From positions 626,323 to 690,322 of the forward strand of contig NZ_FOWQ01000002.1 of NCBI RefSeq assembly GCF_900115505.1: DNA of 64,000 bases. Reading direction: 5' to 3'. The stretch is from Geodermatophilus dictyosporus (GTDB taxonomy: Bacteria; Actinomycetota; Actinomycetes; Mycobacteriales; Geodermatophilaceae). The notes beneath the pieces are model-generated. The model saw only the letters and a program-made list of their open reading frames with translations, was not told where the DNA came from and made no database searches. This document shows, in pieces, positions 9,700-18,284 of the stretch. Numbering within the stretch: the stretch's first letter is position 1; the number at the start of each line of letters is the position of its first letter. The position numbers and the translations under genes were made by a program.

Positions 9700-10842
9700 G
9701 TGAGCCCCTCGCACGACGCCGCGGGCAGCCGCCGCGCGTCCGTGCGGGACCGCGAGGAGGCCGTGGAGGCCCGCCTGCGGGCGCTGGCCGCCGACCTCGA
9801 CGTCGAGCCGGCGCCGGACTTCCGCGCGGCCACGCGCGCCCGGCTGGTCGCGATGGCCGCCGTCCGCTCGCCCGGGCCCGCGCCGCGCCGCGGCCTGCGC
9901 GCCCTCCTCGGGCCCCGCCGCGCCGCCTGGCGGTCCCGGCTGACCGCGGCGGTGGCCGGCGCGGCGCTGGCGGTCACCGCGATGGGCGCACTGGTCGCGC
10001 TGTCGGCCGACGCCCGGCCCGGCGACGCGCTCTACGGGCTCAAGCGCGGCTCCGAGCAGACGCAGCTGGCCCTGGCCGGCGACGAGCGCGGCGCGACGCT
10101 GCTGGGGTTCGCCTCGACGCGCCTGCAGGAGCTCGACGAGCTGGCGGACGGCGGCGCCCCGGCCCCCCTCGTCCGCGACACGCTCGCCACGATGGACGAG
10201 CAGACCACCGAGGGCGCCGAGCTGGTGTTCACCGAGGCGCTCAGCGCCCGGGACCCCGCGCCGCTGACGGTGCTCAGCGGCTGGGCGCGGCAGCAGGGCT
10301 CCGGGCTCGCCGACCTGCGGCCCGCGCTGCCCGGCGACGCCGGCGCTGCCGCCACCGGGTCGATCGACCTGGTGGGCCGGGTCGGCGTCCGCGCCGAGCA
10401 GCTGCGGGCGGCACTGGCCTGCGCCGCCGGCCCGGCGACCAGCGGCCGCGACGAGCTCGGCCCGAAGCCCCCGCCGTGCGCCGCTCCCGAGGCGCCGGTG
10501 CCGACGCCCCCGGGCGACCCGTCCGCCGTCCCCGACACACCCACCAGCGACGTCCCCGCCGGCGAGGTGCCCCCGGCCGCGCCGACGCCGACACCGGCGC
10601 CCGTGTCACCCTCCGGTGGCAGCAGCAGCGGGTCGACCGGCTCCGCGCCGGCTCCCGGCGGCCCGGCGTCCACGGCCGGCGACCCGGCACCCACGACGAC
10701 CGCGCCCGACAGCGGTCCGGTCCCCTCGCTGCCGGTGCCCGGAGGGGGCGGCACGTCCCCGTCGCCGTCGCCGAGCAGCACTCCCCCGGCGGTCCTCGAC
10801 ACCCCGCTGCCGACCTGCCTGCTGCCGCCGGTCCTCTGCTGA
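9700..10842 (+). CDS. DUF5667 membrane protein, probable RsbN-type anti-sigma factor
   Basis: This 380-residue protein starts at the GTG at 9700, preceded by GGAGG. Residues 1-80 are cytosolic and charged, residues 81-101 form one transmembrane helix, and DUF5667 begins with ARPGDALYGLKR (105-116). A long Pro/Thr/Ser-rich outer tail (about 265-380) ends in CLLPPVLC. In Streptomyces the protein encoded after bldN (RsbN) is a membrane anti-sigma that binds BldN through its N-terminus. Position and topology support the same role here. The upstream 163-nt gap holds CCCGACC-type repeats and a palindrome, suggesting a separate promoter. Confidence 0.75.
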   Translation: MSPSHDAAGSRRASVRDREEAVEARLRALAADLDVEPAPDFRAATRARLVAMAAVRSPGPAPRRGLRALLGPRRAAWRSRLTAAVAGAALAVTAMGALVALSADARPGDALYGLKRGSEQTQLALAGDERGATLLGFASTRLQELDELADGGAPAPLVRDTLATMDEQTTEGAELVFTEALSARDPAPLTVLSGWARQQGSGLADLRPALPGDAGAAATGSIDLVGRVGVRAEQLRAALACAAGPATSGRDELGPKPPPCAAPEAPVPTPPGDPSAVPDTPTSDVPAGEVPPAAPTPTPAPVSPSGGSSSGSTGSAPAPGGPASTAGDPAPTTTAPDSGPVPSLPVPGGGGTSPSPSPSSTPPAVLDTPLPTCLLPPVLC

Positions 10843-10874
10843 GGTCCCGGTCCGGCCGGTCCGCGCGCCCCCGC

Positions 10875-10905
10875 TAGGGTCGCGGGGTGCCACCTCCGGG
10901 TGGCA
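10875..10905 (+). promoter_or_regulatory. -10 box and leader hairpin before the HAD hydrolase
   Basis: TAGGGT at 10875-10880 fits the actinobacterial TANNNT -10. It is followed by a perfect 7-bp stem (TGCCACC, 10888-10894; GGTGGCA, 10899-10905) closed by a TCCG tetraloop, just upstream of the Shine-Dalgarno at 10912-10918. The hairpin would sit in the short 5' leader of the next gene. Confidence 0.45.
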
Positions 10906-10923
10906 GGGACCAGGGAGGTGGCG

Positions 10924-11832
10924 GTGCCGCGACTGCCGTTCCGCAGGCGCGGTGCGCGGGCTGCCGAGGCCCAGGCCGAGGAGGAGATCCGGGCCCACGT
11001 GGCCGGCGCGGCCTCCGCGGCGGCCGCCGAGGTCGAGCCCGTCCCGGTCGTCGTCGCCGACCGCACCGCGGCCGCGTTCTTCGACGTCGACAACACGATG
11101 ATGATGGGCGCCTCGCTGTTCTGGTTCGCCCGCGGCCTGGCCTCCCGCAAGTACCTGACCTCGCGGGACATCGCCCGGTTCGCGTGGCAGCAGGCCAAGT
11201 TCCGCGTCGCCGGCAACGAGAGCGCCGGCGACATGCTCACCATCCGCGAGACGGCGCTGGCCTTCGTCGCCGGCCGGGAGGTCGCCGAGATCGCCGACGC
11301 CGGCGAGGAGATCTACGACGAGCTGATGGCCGACCGGATCTGGTCGGGCACCCGCAACCTCGCCCAGCAGCACCTCGACGCCGGCCAGCGGGTGTGGCTG
11401 GTGACCGCGACGCCGGTCGAGCTGGCGCGGATCATCGCCCACCGCCTGGGCCTGACCGGCGCCCTGGGCACCGTGTCCGAGGTGGTCGAGGGCCGCTACA
11501 CCGGCCGGCTCGTGGGCGAGCTGATGCACGGCGAGGCGAAGGCCGAGGCCGTGCGGGCGCTGGCCGAGCGCGAGGGCCTGGACCTGGCGCGCTGCACCGC
11601 CTACAGCGACTCGGCCAACGACCTGCCCATGCTGTCGCTCACCGGCACGGCGGTCGCGGTCAACCCCGACACCGAGCTGCGCGCCGTCGCCCGCTCCCGC
11701 GGCTGGACGATCCGCGACTTCCGCACGGGCCGCAAGGCCGCCCGGATCGGGGTGCCCACGGTCGCCGCGGCCGCCCTCACCGGCGGCGTCGTCGGCGGCG
11801 CCCTCGCGCTCCGCCGCCGCAAGACGGCCTGA
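10924..11832 (+). CDS. HAD-IB family hydrolase
   Basis: This 302-residue haloacid-dehalogenase-superfamily phosphatase has motif [14 protein letters not shown] (nucleophile Asp), motif II LVTATP, and motif [13 protein letters not shown]. The C-terminus carries a hydrophobic stretch [22 protein letters not shown] near residue 280 followed by arginines, a probable membrane anchor. The GTG at 10924 is favoured by the GGGAGGTG just upstream. SerB-like subfamily IB members of this kind follow bldN/rsbN in related genomes. The substrate is unknown. Confidence 0.85.
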   Translation: MPRLPFRRRGARAAEAQAEEEIRAHVAGAASAAAAEVEPVPVVVADRTAAAFFDVDNTMMMGASLFWFARGLASRKYLTSRDIARFAWQQAKFRVAGNESAGDMLTIRETALAFVAGREVAEIADAGEEIYDELMADRIWSGTRNLAQQHLDAGQRVWLVTATPVELARIIAHRLGLTGALGTVSEVVEGRYTGRLVGELMHGEAKAEAVRALAEREGLDLARCTAYSDSANDLPMLSLTGTAVAVNPDTELRAVARSRGWTIRDFRTGRKAARIGVPTVAAAALTGGVVGGALALRRRKTA

Positions 11833-11865
11833 TCCCCACCGGCGCTCGGCGGGGCCGACCGTGCA

Positions 11866-11903
11866 CCCACCGGGGTCTCGGAGGAGCCGGTGACCCCGGT
11901 GGG
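11866..11903. terminator. Bidirectional hairpin between convergent genes
   Basis: CCCACCGGGGT (11866-11876) and ACCCCGGTGGG (11893-11903) form a perfect 11-bp stem with a 16-nt loop. It lies between the stops of the HAD gene (plus) and the acyltransferase (minus). There is no T tract, as is usual in this group. Confidence 0.7.
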
Positions 11904-11931
11904 CGCACACTCGCCGCCAGCGACACGCGGC

Positions 11932-12837
11932 TCAGGAGAAGACGGAGCTCCGCTGCAGCAGGAGCTGGTAGATCGACTGCTGGATGGTCTCGCGGACCTG
12001 GTCGGTCAGGTTGAACACCAGCATCGGGTCCTCGGCGGCCGCCGGGCCGTAGGACGCCGTCTCGATCGGCTCGCCGAACGCGATCAGCCACTTCGACGGC
12101 AGCGGCACCAGACCGAGGGGGCCCAGCGCCGGGAACGTCGGGGTGATCGGGAAGTAGGGCAGGCCGAGGAGCCGGGCGACGGTCCTGGCGTTACCGACCA
12201 TCGGGTAGATCTCCTCCGCGCCGACGATCGCGCAGGGGACGATCGGCTTGCCGGTGCGCAGCGCCGCCGTGACGAAACCGCCGCGGCCGAAGCGCTGCAG
12301 GGTGTACCGGTCGCGGAACGGCTTGCCGATCCCCTTGAACCCCTCGGGGAAGACGCCGACGAGCTCGTCGCCGCAGAGCAGCCGCTCGGCGTCCTCGCTG
12401 CAGGCGAGCGTGGCCCCGAACTTGCGGGCGAACTCGCCGACGACGGGCAGGTCGAACACCAGGTCGGCGCCCAGGAGCCGGAACCGCCGCTGGGCCGGGT
12501 GGTCGTCGTGCAGCGCGACGGTGGTCATCAGCGCGTCGACCGGCACCGTCCCGGAGTGGTTGGCCACCACCAGGGCGCCACCGGAGGTGGGGACGTTCTC
12601 GATCCCGTGGGTCTCCACCCGGAACCACCGGCGGAACAGCGGCCGCAGCAGCGGCAGCAGCACGTGGTCGGTGAGGTCGGGGTCGAAGCCGAACTCGTCG
12701 GTGGCGTACTCGCCGGTCAGCCGGCGGCGGAGGAACTCGACCCCGCCGACCACCTGCTCGTCCCAGCTCGGCTCCGCGGCCGGCGGGACGTGCGACTCGT
12801 CGTCGGGGCGCAGCTGGATGACCCGGGCCTCAGGCAT
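11932..12837 (-). CDS. Lysophospholipid acyltransferase family protein
   Basis: This 301-residue PlsC-fold protein has the catalytic His in VVANHSGTVPVD, with six residues between His and Asp rather than the classical four. The acceptor motif is VGVFPEGFKG, followed by the IVPCAIVGAEEIYP block. It matches Rv0502 in context, next to the epimerase. It probably acylates a lipid at the inner membrane face, but the acceptor is unknown. The ATG at 12837 overlaps the upstream stop by 8 nt. Confidence 0.88.
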   Translation of the reverse strand: MPEARVIQLRPDDESHVPPAAEPSWDEQVVGGVEFLRRRLTGEYATDEFGFDPDLTDHVLLPLLRPLFRRWFRVETHGIENVPTSGGALVVANHSGTVPVDALMTTVALHDDHPAQRRFRLLGADLVFDLPVVGEFARKFGATLACSEDAERLLCGDELVGVFPEGFKGIGKPFRDRYTLQRFGRGGFVTAALRTGKPIVPCAIVGAEEIYPMVGNARTVARLLGLPYFPITPTFPALGPLGLVPLPSKWLIAFGEPIETASYGPAAAEDPMLVFNLTDQVRETIQQSIYQLLLQRSSVFS

Positions 12838-13948
12838 CGCGCACCGCCCGCAGTCCCGGTGCCGCCGGGGCCGGCCGCAACCGGCCGTGGACGGTCGCGC
12901 CGACCGTGGCCGCCACCGACCCGGCCCGGGAGACCAGCTCCTCGGCGCCGGCGGCGAGCTCGCCGATCAGGTCGGACGGCACCACGGGCGACACCGTCTG
13001 GGCGTAGTCGGCCAGTGCCGCCTCGGTGGTGTAGCGCGGCGTGTAGCCGAACTCGGTGCGCAGCCGGGTCGTGTCGACGACCCGGCCGAAGTTGAGGAAG
13101 CGCATCTGTTCCGGGGAGTAGTCGACGAAGCCGAACCGGCGGGTGAACCGGCCGAGCGAGCCCAGGGCGGGCGAGGGCACCGGCAGCTGGAGGCGGCCCA
13201 GCCGGCGGATGACCTGTGAGAGCAACAACGTGCCGGTCCCCCCGGCGTTGACCGTGCCGGCGAAGTCACCGGTGGTGGCGCGGGTGAGCACGCCGAGCGC
13301 GTCGGCCTCGTGCAGCAGCTGCACGCGGGCGTCGTAGCCCAGCGCCGTGGGGACCACCGGCATGCGCAGGAACCCGGTGAGCACCGAGTCGATGCGCGGG
13401 CCGATGAAGTTGGTGAACCGCAGGACGGCGACCCCGACGTCGGGACGGCGGCGTGAGAACGACCGCACGTAGCCCTCGATGTCGAGGCTGTCCTTGGCGA
13501 ACCCGCCCGAGGGCACCCGCCGGGCCTGCATCGTCTCGGTGAAGACGGCCGGGTCGCGCGGCGAGGCGCCGTACACGGCACTGGTGGACTTGAGCACCAA
13601 CCGGCGCACCGAGGGCGCGCTCTGGCAGGCGGCCAGGAGCTGCATCGTCCCGATGACGTTGAGCTCCTTCATCGGCCCCCGCCCGCCGGAGCCGGCGGGC
13701 GTGGAGCTGATGTTCATGTGCACGACGGTGTCGACCGCCGCGGTGCTGATGACCTTGCCGATCAGCGGGTTGCGGATGTCGGCCCGCACGAACTCGGTGC
13801 GACCGAGGCTGCGGAGCAGGTCCGCCGACGGGGGGACAGTGTCCACCCCGATCACCCGCTCGACGGCGGGGTCGCGGGCCAGCTCGGCCGCCAGGGCACC
13901 GCCCAGCCACCGGCTGACACCGGTGACCAGGACCACGGCAGGCGGCAC
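12830..13948 (-). CDS. NAD-dependent epimerase/dehydratase (extended SDR)
   Basis: This 372-residue Rossmann protein starts at the GTG at 13948 and reads VVLVTGVSRWLGG, a slightly unusual TGxxxxxG glycine motif. It continues with VVHMNIS, and the expected SxxxYxxxK region is modified to STSAVYGAS and FAKDSLDIEGY. It is the positional equivalent of Rv0501, annotated as galE-like. The real substrate is unknown. The last 70 residues are Ala-rich. It follows the tiny bS22 gene by 10 nt. Confidence 0.85.
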   Translation of the reverse strand: MPPAVVLVTGVSRWLGGALAAELARDPAVERVIGVDTVPPSADLLRSLGRTEFVRADIRNPLIGKVISTAAVDTVVHMNISSTPAGSGGRGPMKELNVIGTMQLLAACQSAPSVRRLVLKSTSAVYGASPRDPAVFTETMQARRVPSGGFAKDSLDIEGYVRSFSRRRPDVGVAVLRFTNFIGPRIDSVLTGFLRMPVVPTALGYDARVQLLHEADALGVLTRATTGDFAGTVNAGGTGTLLLSQVIRRLGRLQLPVPSPALGSLGRFTRRFGFVDYSPEQMRFLNFGRVVDTTRLRTEFGYTPRYTTEAALADYAQTVSPVVPSDLIGELAAGAEELVSRAGSVAATVGATVHGRLRPAPAAPGLRAVRDA

Positions 13949-13958
13949 GAGCGTCAGC

Positions 13959-14057
13959 TCACTTCTTGTTGCGACGCTGCACGCGGGTCTTCTTGAGCAG
14001 CTTGCGGTGCTTCTTCTTCGCCATCCGCTTGCGCCGCTTCTTGATGACCGAACCCAT
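13959..14057 (-). CDS. Small ribosomal protein bS22 (AURKAIP1/COX24-type, 32 aa)
   Basis: This 32-residue, extremely basic peptide (MGSVIKKRRKRM... ending RRNKK) matches the actinobacterial Rv0500B family. In mycobacterial ribosome structures that family was identified as the extra small-subunit protein bS22. Starts with MGSVIKKRR are diagnostic. It lies between the HTH gene and the epimerase, the same order as Rv0500A-Rv0500B-Rv0501. It is easily missed by gene callers because of its size. Confidence 0.9.
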   Translation of the reverse strand: MGSVIKKRRKRMAKKKHRKLLKKTRVQRRNKK

Positions 14058-14303
14058 GTCCTGCTCCCGACGTCGTGGCCGCGGGGCGCCGGCCGGTGAC
14101 CGCAGGAGGCGGAACCGGGCGCCACGCGAGTGTGGATCAGCTCGTGTGCGACGGCTCCGGCCGTGGCCGGGGTGTCGCTCGGGGCCCGAGCCTACCCGGC
14201 GCCCCCGTGGCGACGCTGCCACGGGAACCGGGCCGGGGTCGATCTCCCCACGGTGAGGGGGTGGTGGTGCGGTCGAGCAGCGCGAGTCGGCCCCGTCCCG
14301 GGT

Positions 14304-14329
14304 CCCGCCCTGAGCCTGCGAGGGGCGGG
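14304..14329 (-). terminator. Hairpin downstream of the HTH gene
   Basis: CCCGCCC (14304-14310) and GGGCGGG (14323-14329) form a 7-bp G/C stem 18 nt beyond the HTH stop on the minus strand. It could attenuate read-through toward bS22. The rest of the 289-nt gap (14058-14346) shows no gene. Confidence 0.4.
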
Positions 14330-14346
14330 GAGGACGGGGTCCTTCC

Positions 14347-14688
14347 TCAGGCGATGTCGGTGTAGGCGTCGCGCAGGTAGTCCTGGACGGCGCGCTCGGG
14401 CACCCGGAAGGAGCGGCCGACGCGGACGGCGGAGAGCTCACCGGCGTGGACGAGGCGGTACACGGTCATCTTCGAGACGCGCATCATGCTGGCGACCTCG
14501 GCGACGGTGAGGAAGGTGACGGCGGCGCGGGGCTGCGGGACGACCGGGCGGCCGACCGGGACGGCGGCGGGGTGCTGCGGGCCGACGGGGCGGGCCATGG
14601 CGGCGGCCGGGATCGGGCGGGCCATCGGGCGCGGGCCCGGGACGGCCGGGCGGACGTAGGCGGCGTTGGTGCGCTGGGGCATGGTCAT
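14347..14688 (-). CDS. Excisionase-type helix-turn-helix DNA-binding protein (Rv0500A-like)
   Basis: This 113-residue protein has a MerR/BldC-like winged HTH at about residues 55-108 (FLTVAEVASMMRVSKMTVYR, then GELSAVRVGRSFRVP). The HTH is preceded by a Pro/Ala/Arg-rich tail of about 50 residues that the mycobacterial homologue lacks or has shorter. The ATG at 14688 has GGAGAA about 7 nt upstream. It is conserved next to bS22 and proC across actinobacteria, probably as a regulator whose regulon is not known to me. Confidence 0.85.
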   Translation of the reverse strand: MTMPQRTNAAYVRPAVPGPRPMARPIPAAAMARPVGPQHPAAVPVGRPVVPQPRAAVTFLTVAEVASMMRVSKMTVYRLVHAGELSAVRVGRSFRVPERAVQDYLRDAYTDIA

Positions 14689-14843
14689 GATCAGTTCTCC
14701 GGACCTAGCACGCGTCGGGCGTCGGCTTCCCCACCGACTACGGGACACGCACGTGCTGATACAGAGAGTAGGGGGACCGGCGTGACAGAAGCGATGGAAG
14801 AAACGGACAGGGGGAACGGTCCGTCCTAGGCAGAAGTACACCT

Positions 14844-14891
14844 ATGCAACTCGCTTCCCAGCCGTACCGGCGCGTCGGCAAGGAGTTGTAT
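14844..14891 (-). promoter_or_regulatory. Low-GC promoter region with long-range inverted repeat
   Basis: The 252-nt gap between proC and the HTH gene is poorer in GC than its surroundings. ATGCAACTC (14844-14852) and GAGTTGTAT (14883-14891) form a 9-bp inverted repeat with one mismatch. On the operon strand a TACTCT -10-like box lies at 14767-14772. This is the likely promoter and operator region of the HTH-bS22-epimerase-acyltransferase operon. Confidence 0.4.
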
Positions 14892-14940
14892 CGACTTGGT
14901 GACGCTGCGTCCCCCCACTGCCCCTGTCCCGGCGTTACCG

Positions 14941-15759
14941 TCACCGGCTCCCGTCGGTCCGGCCCAGCTCGACCGAGCGCTGCGCGGCCGCCTCGATGGC
15001 GGCGATCAGCGCCGAGCGCACCGAGTGCCGCTCCAGCTCGCGGATGCCGGCAATCGTCGTCCCGCCCGGGCTGCTGACGGCGTCGCGCAGCTGGGCCGGG
15101 TGCTGCCCCGACTCGCGCAGCATGACCGCCGAGCCCAGCGCCGTCTGCACCACCAGCTCCGTGGTGAGCGCCCGCGGCAGGCCCAGCAGCACGCCGGCGT
15201 CGACCATCGCCTCGACCAGGTAGAAGAAGTACGCCGGGCCGCTGCCCGACAGCGCCGTCACCGCGTCCTGCTGGTGCTCGGGCACCCGGGCCACCCGGCC
15301 GACGGTGGCCAGCAGCGCCGCCGCCTCGTCCAGCTCGGGCTCGCCGGCCGACGCCCCGGCCGACAGCACGCTCATCCCCTCGTCGACCAGCGCCGGGGTG
15401 TTGGGCATGACCCGCACCACCGGCACCCCCGACGGCAGTGCGGCCTCGATGGTCGCGGTGGAGATGCCGGCGGCGATGCTCACCACCAGGTGGCGGGTGT
15501 CCACCGAGGGGGCCAGCAGGCCGAGCAGGCCCGGCAGGTCCTGCGGCTTGACCGCCAGCAGCAGCACGCGCGCCCGCGCCGCAGCCTCCTCCAGCCCGAC
15601 GACGGCGACGCCGTAGCGGGCCGCGAGCTCGGCGCCCTGCTCGGGGTGCCGCTCGCAGACGACGACCCCGTCGGGGCCCGACCGACGCACCAGCCCGGCC
15701 AGCAGCGCCTCGCCCATCTTGCCGCCGCCGAGGACCGCCAGTCCCTGCCGCTCACCCAT
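14941..15759 (-). CDS. proC: Pyrroline-5-carboxylate reductase
   Basis: This 272-residue enzyme reduces pyrroline-5-carboxylate to proline with NAD(P)H. The N-terminus is LAVLGGGKMGEALLAGL, followed by LLAVKPQD and MPNTPALV. The C-terminal signature is ALSGSGPAYFFYLVEAM ... SSPGGTTIAGI. The ATG at 15759 is preceded by AGGAGG. Position before the HTH/bS22 genes matches Rv0500. Confidence 0.97.
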   Translation of the reverse strand: MGERQGLAVLGGGKMGEALLAGLVRRSGPDGVVVCERHPEQGAELAARYGVAVVGLEEAAARARVLLLAVKPQDLPGLLGLLAPSVDTRHLVVSIAAGISTATIEAALPSGVPVVRVMPNTPALVDEGMSVLSAGASAGEPELDEAAALLATVGRVARVPEHQQDAVTALSGSGPAYFFYLVEAMVDAGVLLGLPRALTTELVVQTALGSAVMLRESGQHPAQLRDAVSSPGGTTIAGIRELERHSVRSALIAAIEAAAQRSVELGRTDGSR

Positions 15760-15841
15760 GTGGTCCTCCTCGCTCCCGGTGTCGCCCGGACCGTAGTGCG
15801 GGTGGGTGTGCCGTCCGGACGCCCCGGGTAGCGGCGGCCGC

Positions 15842-16411
15842 ATGGCAGGAGAACTGGACGGGATGAAGGTGGCCGTGCTCGCGACCGACGGCGTCGAGCA
15901 GGTCGAGCTCGAGCGGCCGTGGCAGACCCTGGAGGAGGCCGGGGCCGAGCCGGAGCTGGTGTCCCTCGGGAGCGGGACCATCACCGCCTACCAGCACATC
16001 GACCGGGGCGAGGACAAGAAGGTCGACGCGGTCGTCAGCGTGGCCGACCCCGAGGAGTACGCGGCACTGGTCCTGCCCGGCGGCGTCATCAACGGCGACT
16101 TCATCCGGGCCGACGCCGACGCGGTCGCCTTCGTCAAGGCGTTCTTCGACGCGGACAAGCCGGTCGCCGCGATCTGCCACGCACCGTGGGTGCTCGTCGA
16201 GGCCGGCGTCGTCCGCGGGCGGCGGATGACCTCGTGGCCCTCGCTGCAGACCGACCTGCGCAACGCCGGCGCCACGTGGGTCGACGAGGAGGTCGTCGTC
16301 GACGGCAACCTGGTCACCAGCCGCAACCCCGACGACCTCGACGCCTTCGGTGCCGCAATCGTCGAGCAGTTCGCCCAGGCGTCGTCGGACGGGGACGACG
16401 AGGACGAGTGA
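15842..16411 (+). CDS. DJ-1/PfpI family protein (YhbO-like)
   Basis: This 189-residue class I glutamine-amidotransferase-fold protein carries the nucleophile-elbow Cys in AAICHAPWVL and the acidic partner in GVEQVELERP. Such proteins are linked to stress resistance, deglycation or protein repair in other bacteria; the activity here is not proven. The C-terminus ends in an acidic tail (SSDGDDEDE). It is transcribed divergently from proC. Confidence 0.88.
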   Translation: MAGELDGMKVAVLATDGVEQVELERPWQTLEEAGAEPELVSLGSGTITAYQHIDRGEDKKVDAVVSVADPEEYAALVLPGGVINGDFIRADADAVAFVKAFFDADKPVAAICHAPWVLVEAGVVRGRRMTSWPSLQTDLRNAGATWVDEEVVVDGNLVTSRNPDDLDAFGAAIVEQFAQASSDGDDEDE

Positions 16412-16435
16412 GCCCGCCCGGGCTGCCCGTCCGCC

Positions 16436-17254
16436 TCAGGTGGCGGCGGCGAGCAGCCCGGCGGCCGGGGCGATGGTCAGCAGCGTCCCGGCGAACACCA
16501 GGACGGCGACCAGGCGCACGCCCACGGGCTCCCGGCCGGTGCGCTGCCGCCACGCGGCGACGCCGGCGACCAGGCCGGTGACGGCGAGCGGGGCGAGCAC
16601 CACCGCCACCTGGGGCACCTGCTCCCAGACGACGGTGGACAGGAAGTAGATCCCCACCCCCGCGGCGAGGGCCAGGACCAGCTCGCCGGCGAAGCGCAGC
16701 CAGGCGACCACGCCCTCCTTCGCGCCGAGGGGCTCGTCCTCGAGGACCGCGGCCTCGTCCCCGCGGATGACCGGGATCGGGCCGGTGGCCGGAGCAGGGG
16801 CGCCCGGCACGCCGGGCTTGCCACCCGTGGGCCGCAGCCCCGGGATGGCCGCCGTCGAGGGCTCGGCCGCGCCGGTGGCGGCGGCGCCGCGGGCGGTGCT
16901 CCCGGTGACCCGTCCCGTGTCCCGGGAGACCCGGCCGGTGTCCTGGGGGACGCGGCCCGTGTCGCGGCCGGTGTCGCCGCCGCTGCGGGCCGGGCGCGGC
17001 GCGTCGGCGACCCGGCCCGTGTCCCGCGCCAGCCGGCCGGTGTCGGACACCCGCCCGGTGTCACTGAGCCGGCGGCCGGGGTTGGGCCGGTCGGTCTCGG
17101 CCTCCGGTTCCCGGCGGCGCTGGCGGATGGCGGTCTCGCCGGTCTCCTCGCCGCGGCGCCGGCGGACGCTGCGCGGCGCCTCGATGCCGGCCTCGCGCAG
17201 GATGTCGGCGAGCGGCCGGCCGCCGGTCTCGGGGTCGTTCCTGGGGTGGGCCAT
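16436..17254 (-). CDS. Membrane protein with tandem DTGR repeats (Rv0497-like position)
   Basis: This 272-residue protein starts at the ATG at 17254, overlapping the ppx stop by one nt (TGATG). The N-terminus LADILREAGIEAP is followed by an Arg/Glu region. Seven copies of the tetrapeptide DTGR lie between residues 65 and 115. A Pro/Gly linker follows, then three hydrophobic helices in the last 90 residues (FAGELVLALAAGVGIYFL, VAVVLAPLAVTGLVAG, VRLVAVLVFAGTLL). It pairs with ppx as Rv0496-Rv0497 do. Function is unknown. Confidence 0.8.
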   Translation of the reverse strand: MAHPRNDPETGGRPLADILREAGIEAPRSVRRRRGEETGETAIRQRRREPEAETDRPNPGRRLSDTGRVSDTGRLARDTGRVADAPRPARSGGDTGRDTGRVPQDTGRVSRDTGRVTGSTARGAAATGAAEPSTAAIPGLRPTGGKPGVPGAPAPATGPIPVIRGDEAAVLEDEPLGAKEGVVAWLRFAGELVLALAAGVGIYFLSTVVWEQVPQVAVVLAPLAVTGLVAGVAAWRQRTGREPVGVRLVAVLVFAGTLLTIAPAAGLLAAAT

Positions 17255-18198
17255 CACGCACTTCCCAACGAGTCGAGTCGCCGGAGGATGACGCCCTCCC
17301 GCAGCGCCCACGGGCAGATCCGCACGGAGGGTAGATCCAGGGCCTGCATCGCCGCCTGCGCCACGGCCGCGCCGGCCGGCACCTGGTGGGCACGGTCGGG
17401 CGACACGCCGCGCAGCTCGGACAGCGCCCGCGACTCGATCCGCGACACGAACCCGATCAGCTGGCCCAGCCCGTCGGCGGTGAGCTCCCGCGGCACCCGC
17501 AGCCCCGCCGAGTAGGGCGCGGCGCCGGTCAGCCGGGCCAGCGTCCGGAAGGTCTTGCTGGTGGCCGCGACCAGGTCGGGTGGCCCGGCGCCGCGGAGCT
17601 TCCTGGCGGCGGGCCGGAGCACGTCCGCGGCGTGCTCGGCCAGCGCCTCGAGCGCGGCGAGGTCGGGGCGGCCGCCGGTGGCGGCCTCGGGCAGGAAGCG
17701 GCGGGTCATCCGGCCGGCGCCCAGCGGCACCGACAGGGCGACGTCGGGGTCCTCGTCCACGCCGCTGGCCAGCTCCAGCGAGCCGCCGCCGATGTCGAGG
17801 ACCAGCAGCCGTCCCGCGCTCCAGCCGTACCACCGGCGGACGGCGAGGAAGGTCAGCCGCGCCTCCTCCTCGCCGCTGGTCACCTGCAGCCGGACGCCGG
17901 TGCGCTGCCGGACCCGGTCGAGCACCTCCATGCCGTTGCGCGCCTCGCGGATGGCGGAGGTGACCAGCGCGAGGACCTCCGCGCAGTCGAGCTTCTCGGC
18001 CTGGTCGCAGGCCTTCTGCACGGCCTTGACGAGCGCCTTCTCCCCCTCCTTGGACAGCACGTCGTCGTCGCCGACGTGCTCGGCCAGGCGCAGCAGCCAC
18101 CGGTCGTCGTGCTGCGCGGTGGGGTGACCGCCGCGGTGGGCGTCGACCACCAGCAGGTGGACGGTGTTCGAGCCGACGTCCAGCACCCCGAGCCGCAT
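17254..18198 (-). CDS. ppx: Exopolyphosphatase / Ppx-GppA phosphatase
   Basis: This 314-residue protein of the ASKHA fold hydrolyses polyphosphate or pppGpp. The N-terminal phosphate loop is [17 protein letters not shown], the catalytic region is [11 protein letters not shown], and the second phosphate loop is [12 protein letters not shown]. The ATG at 18198 is chosen; a longer in-frame start would run through a stem-loop. It is at the position of Rv0496 (ppx1). It works in phosphate and alarmone economy, matching the phosphate genes elsewhere in the window. Confidence 0.93.
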   Translation of the reverse strand: MRLGVLDVGSNTVHLLVVDAHRGGHPTAQHDDRWLLRLAEHVGDDDVLSKEGEKALVKAVQKACDQAEKLDCAEVLALVTSAIREARNGMEVLDRVRQRTGVRLQVTSGEEEARLTFLAVRRWYGWSAGRLLVLDIGGGSLELASGVDEDPDVALSVPLGAGRMTRRFLPEAATGGRPDLAALEALAEHAADVLRPAARKLRGAGPPDLVAATSKTFRTLARLTGAAPYSAGLRVPRELTADGLGQLIGFVSRIESRALSELRGVSPDRAHQVPAGAAVAQAAMQALDLPSVRICPWALREGVILRRLDSLGSA

Positions 18199-18228
18199 GC
18201 GGTCAGTCTGCCTGGCCCCCTCCGGAGG

Positions 18229-18255
18229 CTCGTGCCGAGCGGAGCGAGGCACGAG
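18229..18255. repeat. Intergenic stem-loop with GAGCGGAGCGA core
   Basis: CTCGTGCC (18229-18236) and GGCACGAG (18248-18255) are perfect inverted repeats around GAGCGGAGCGA. They lie in the 86-nt divergent gap between ppx and the Cys-rich gene. The form resembles dispersed intergenic GAGCGnAGCGAG elements of high-GC actinobacteria. It could be a repeat unit or an operator. Confidence 0.45.
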
Positions 18256-18284
18256 GGGGAGCGGGTCCTCCCTACCCTGGGGCG

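Noticed and set aside
10887..12014. GTG frame 6 nt after the TAGGGT box at 10875
   Set aside because: The spacing looks leaderless, but the product is Arg/Gly-rich noise overlapping the HAD hydrolase in another frame. The HAD gene has its own Shine-Dalgarno at 10912-10918.
17000..17065. DTGR-coding repeats considered as a CRISPR or DNA minisatellite
   Set aside because: Repeats are short, in frame and of variable spacing, inside a conserved gene. They are a protein repeat.
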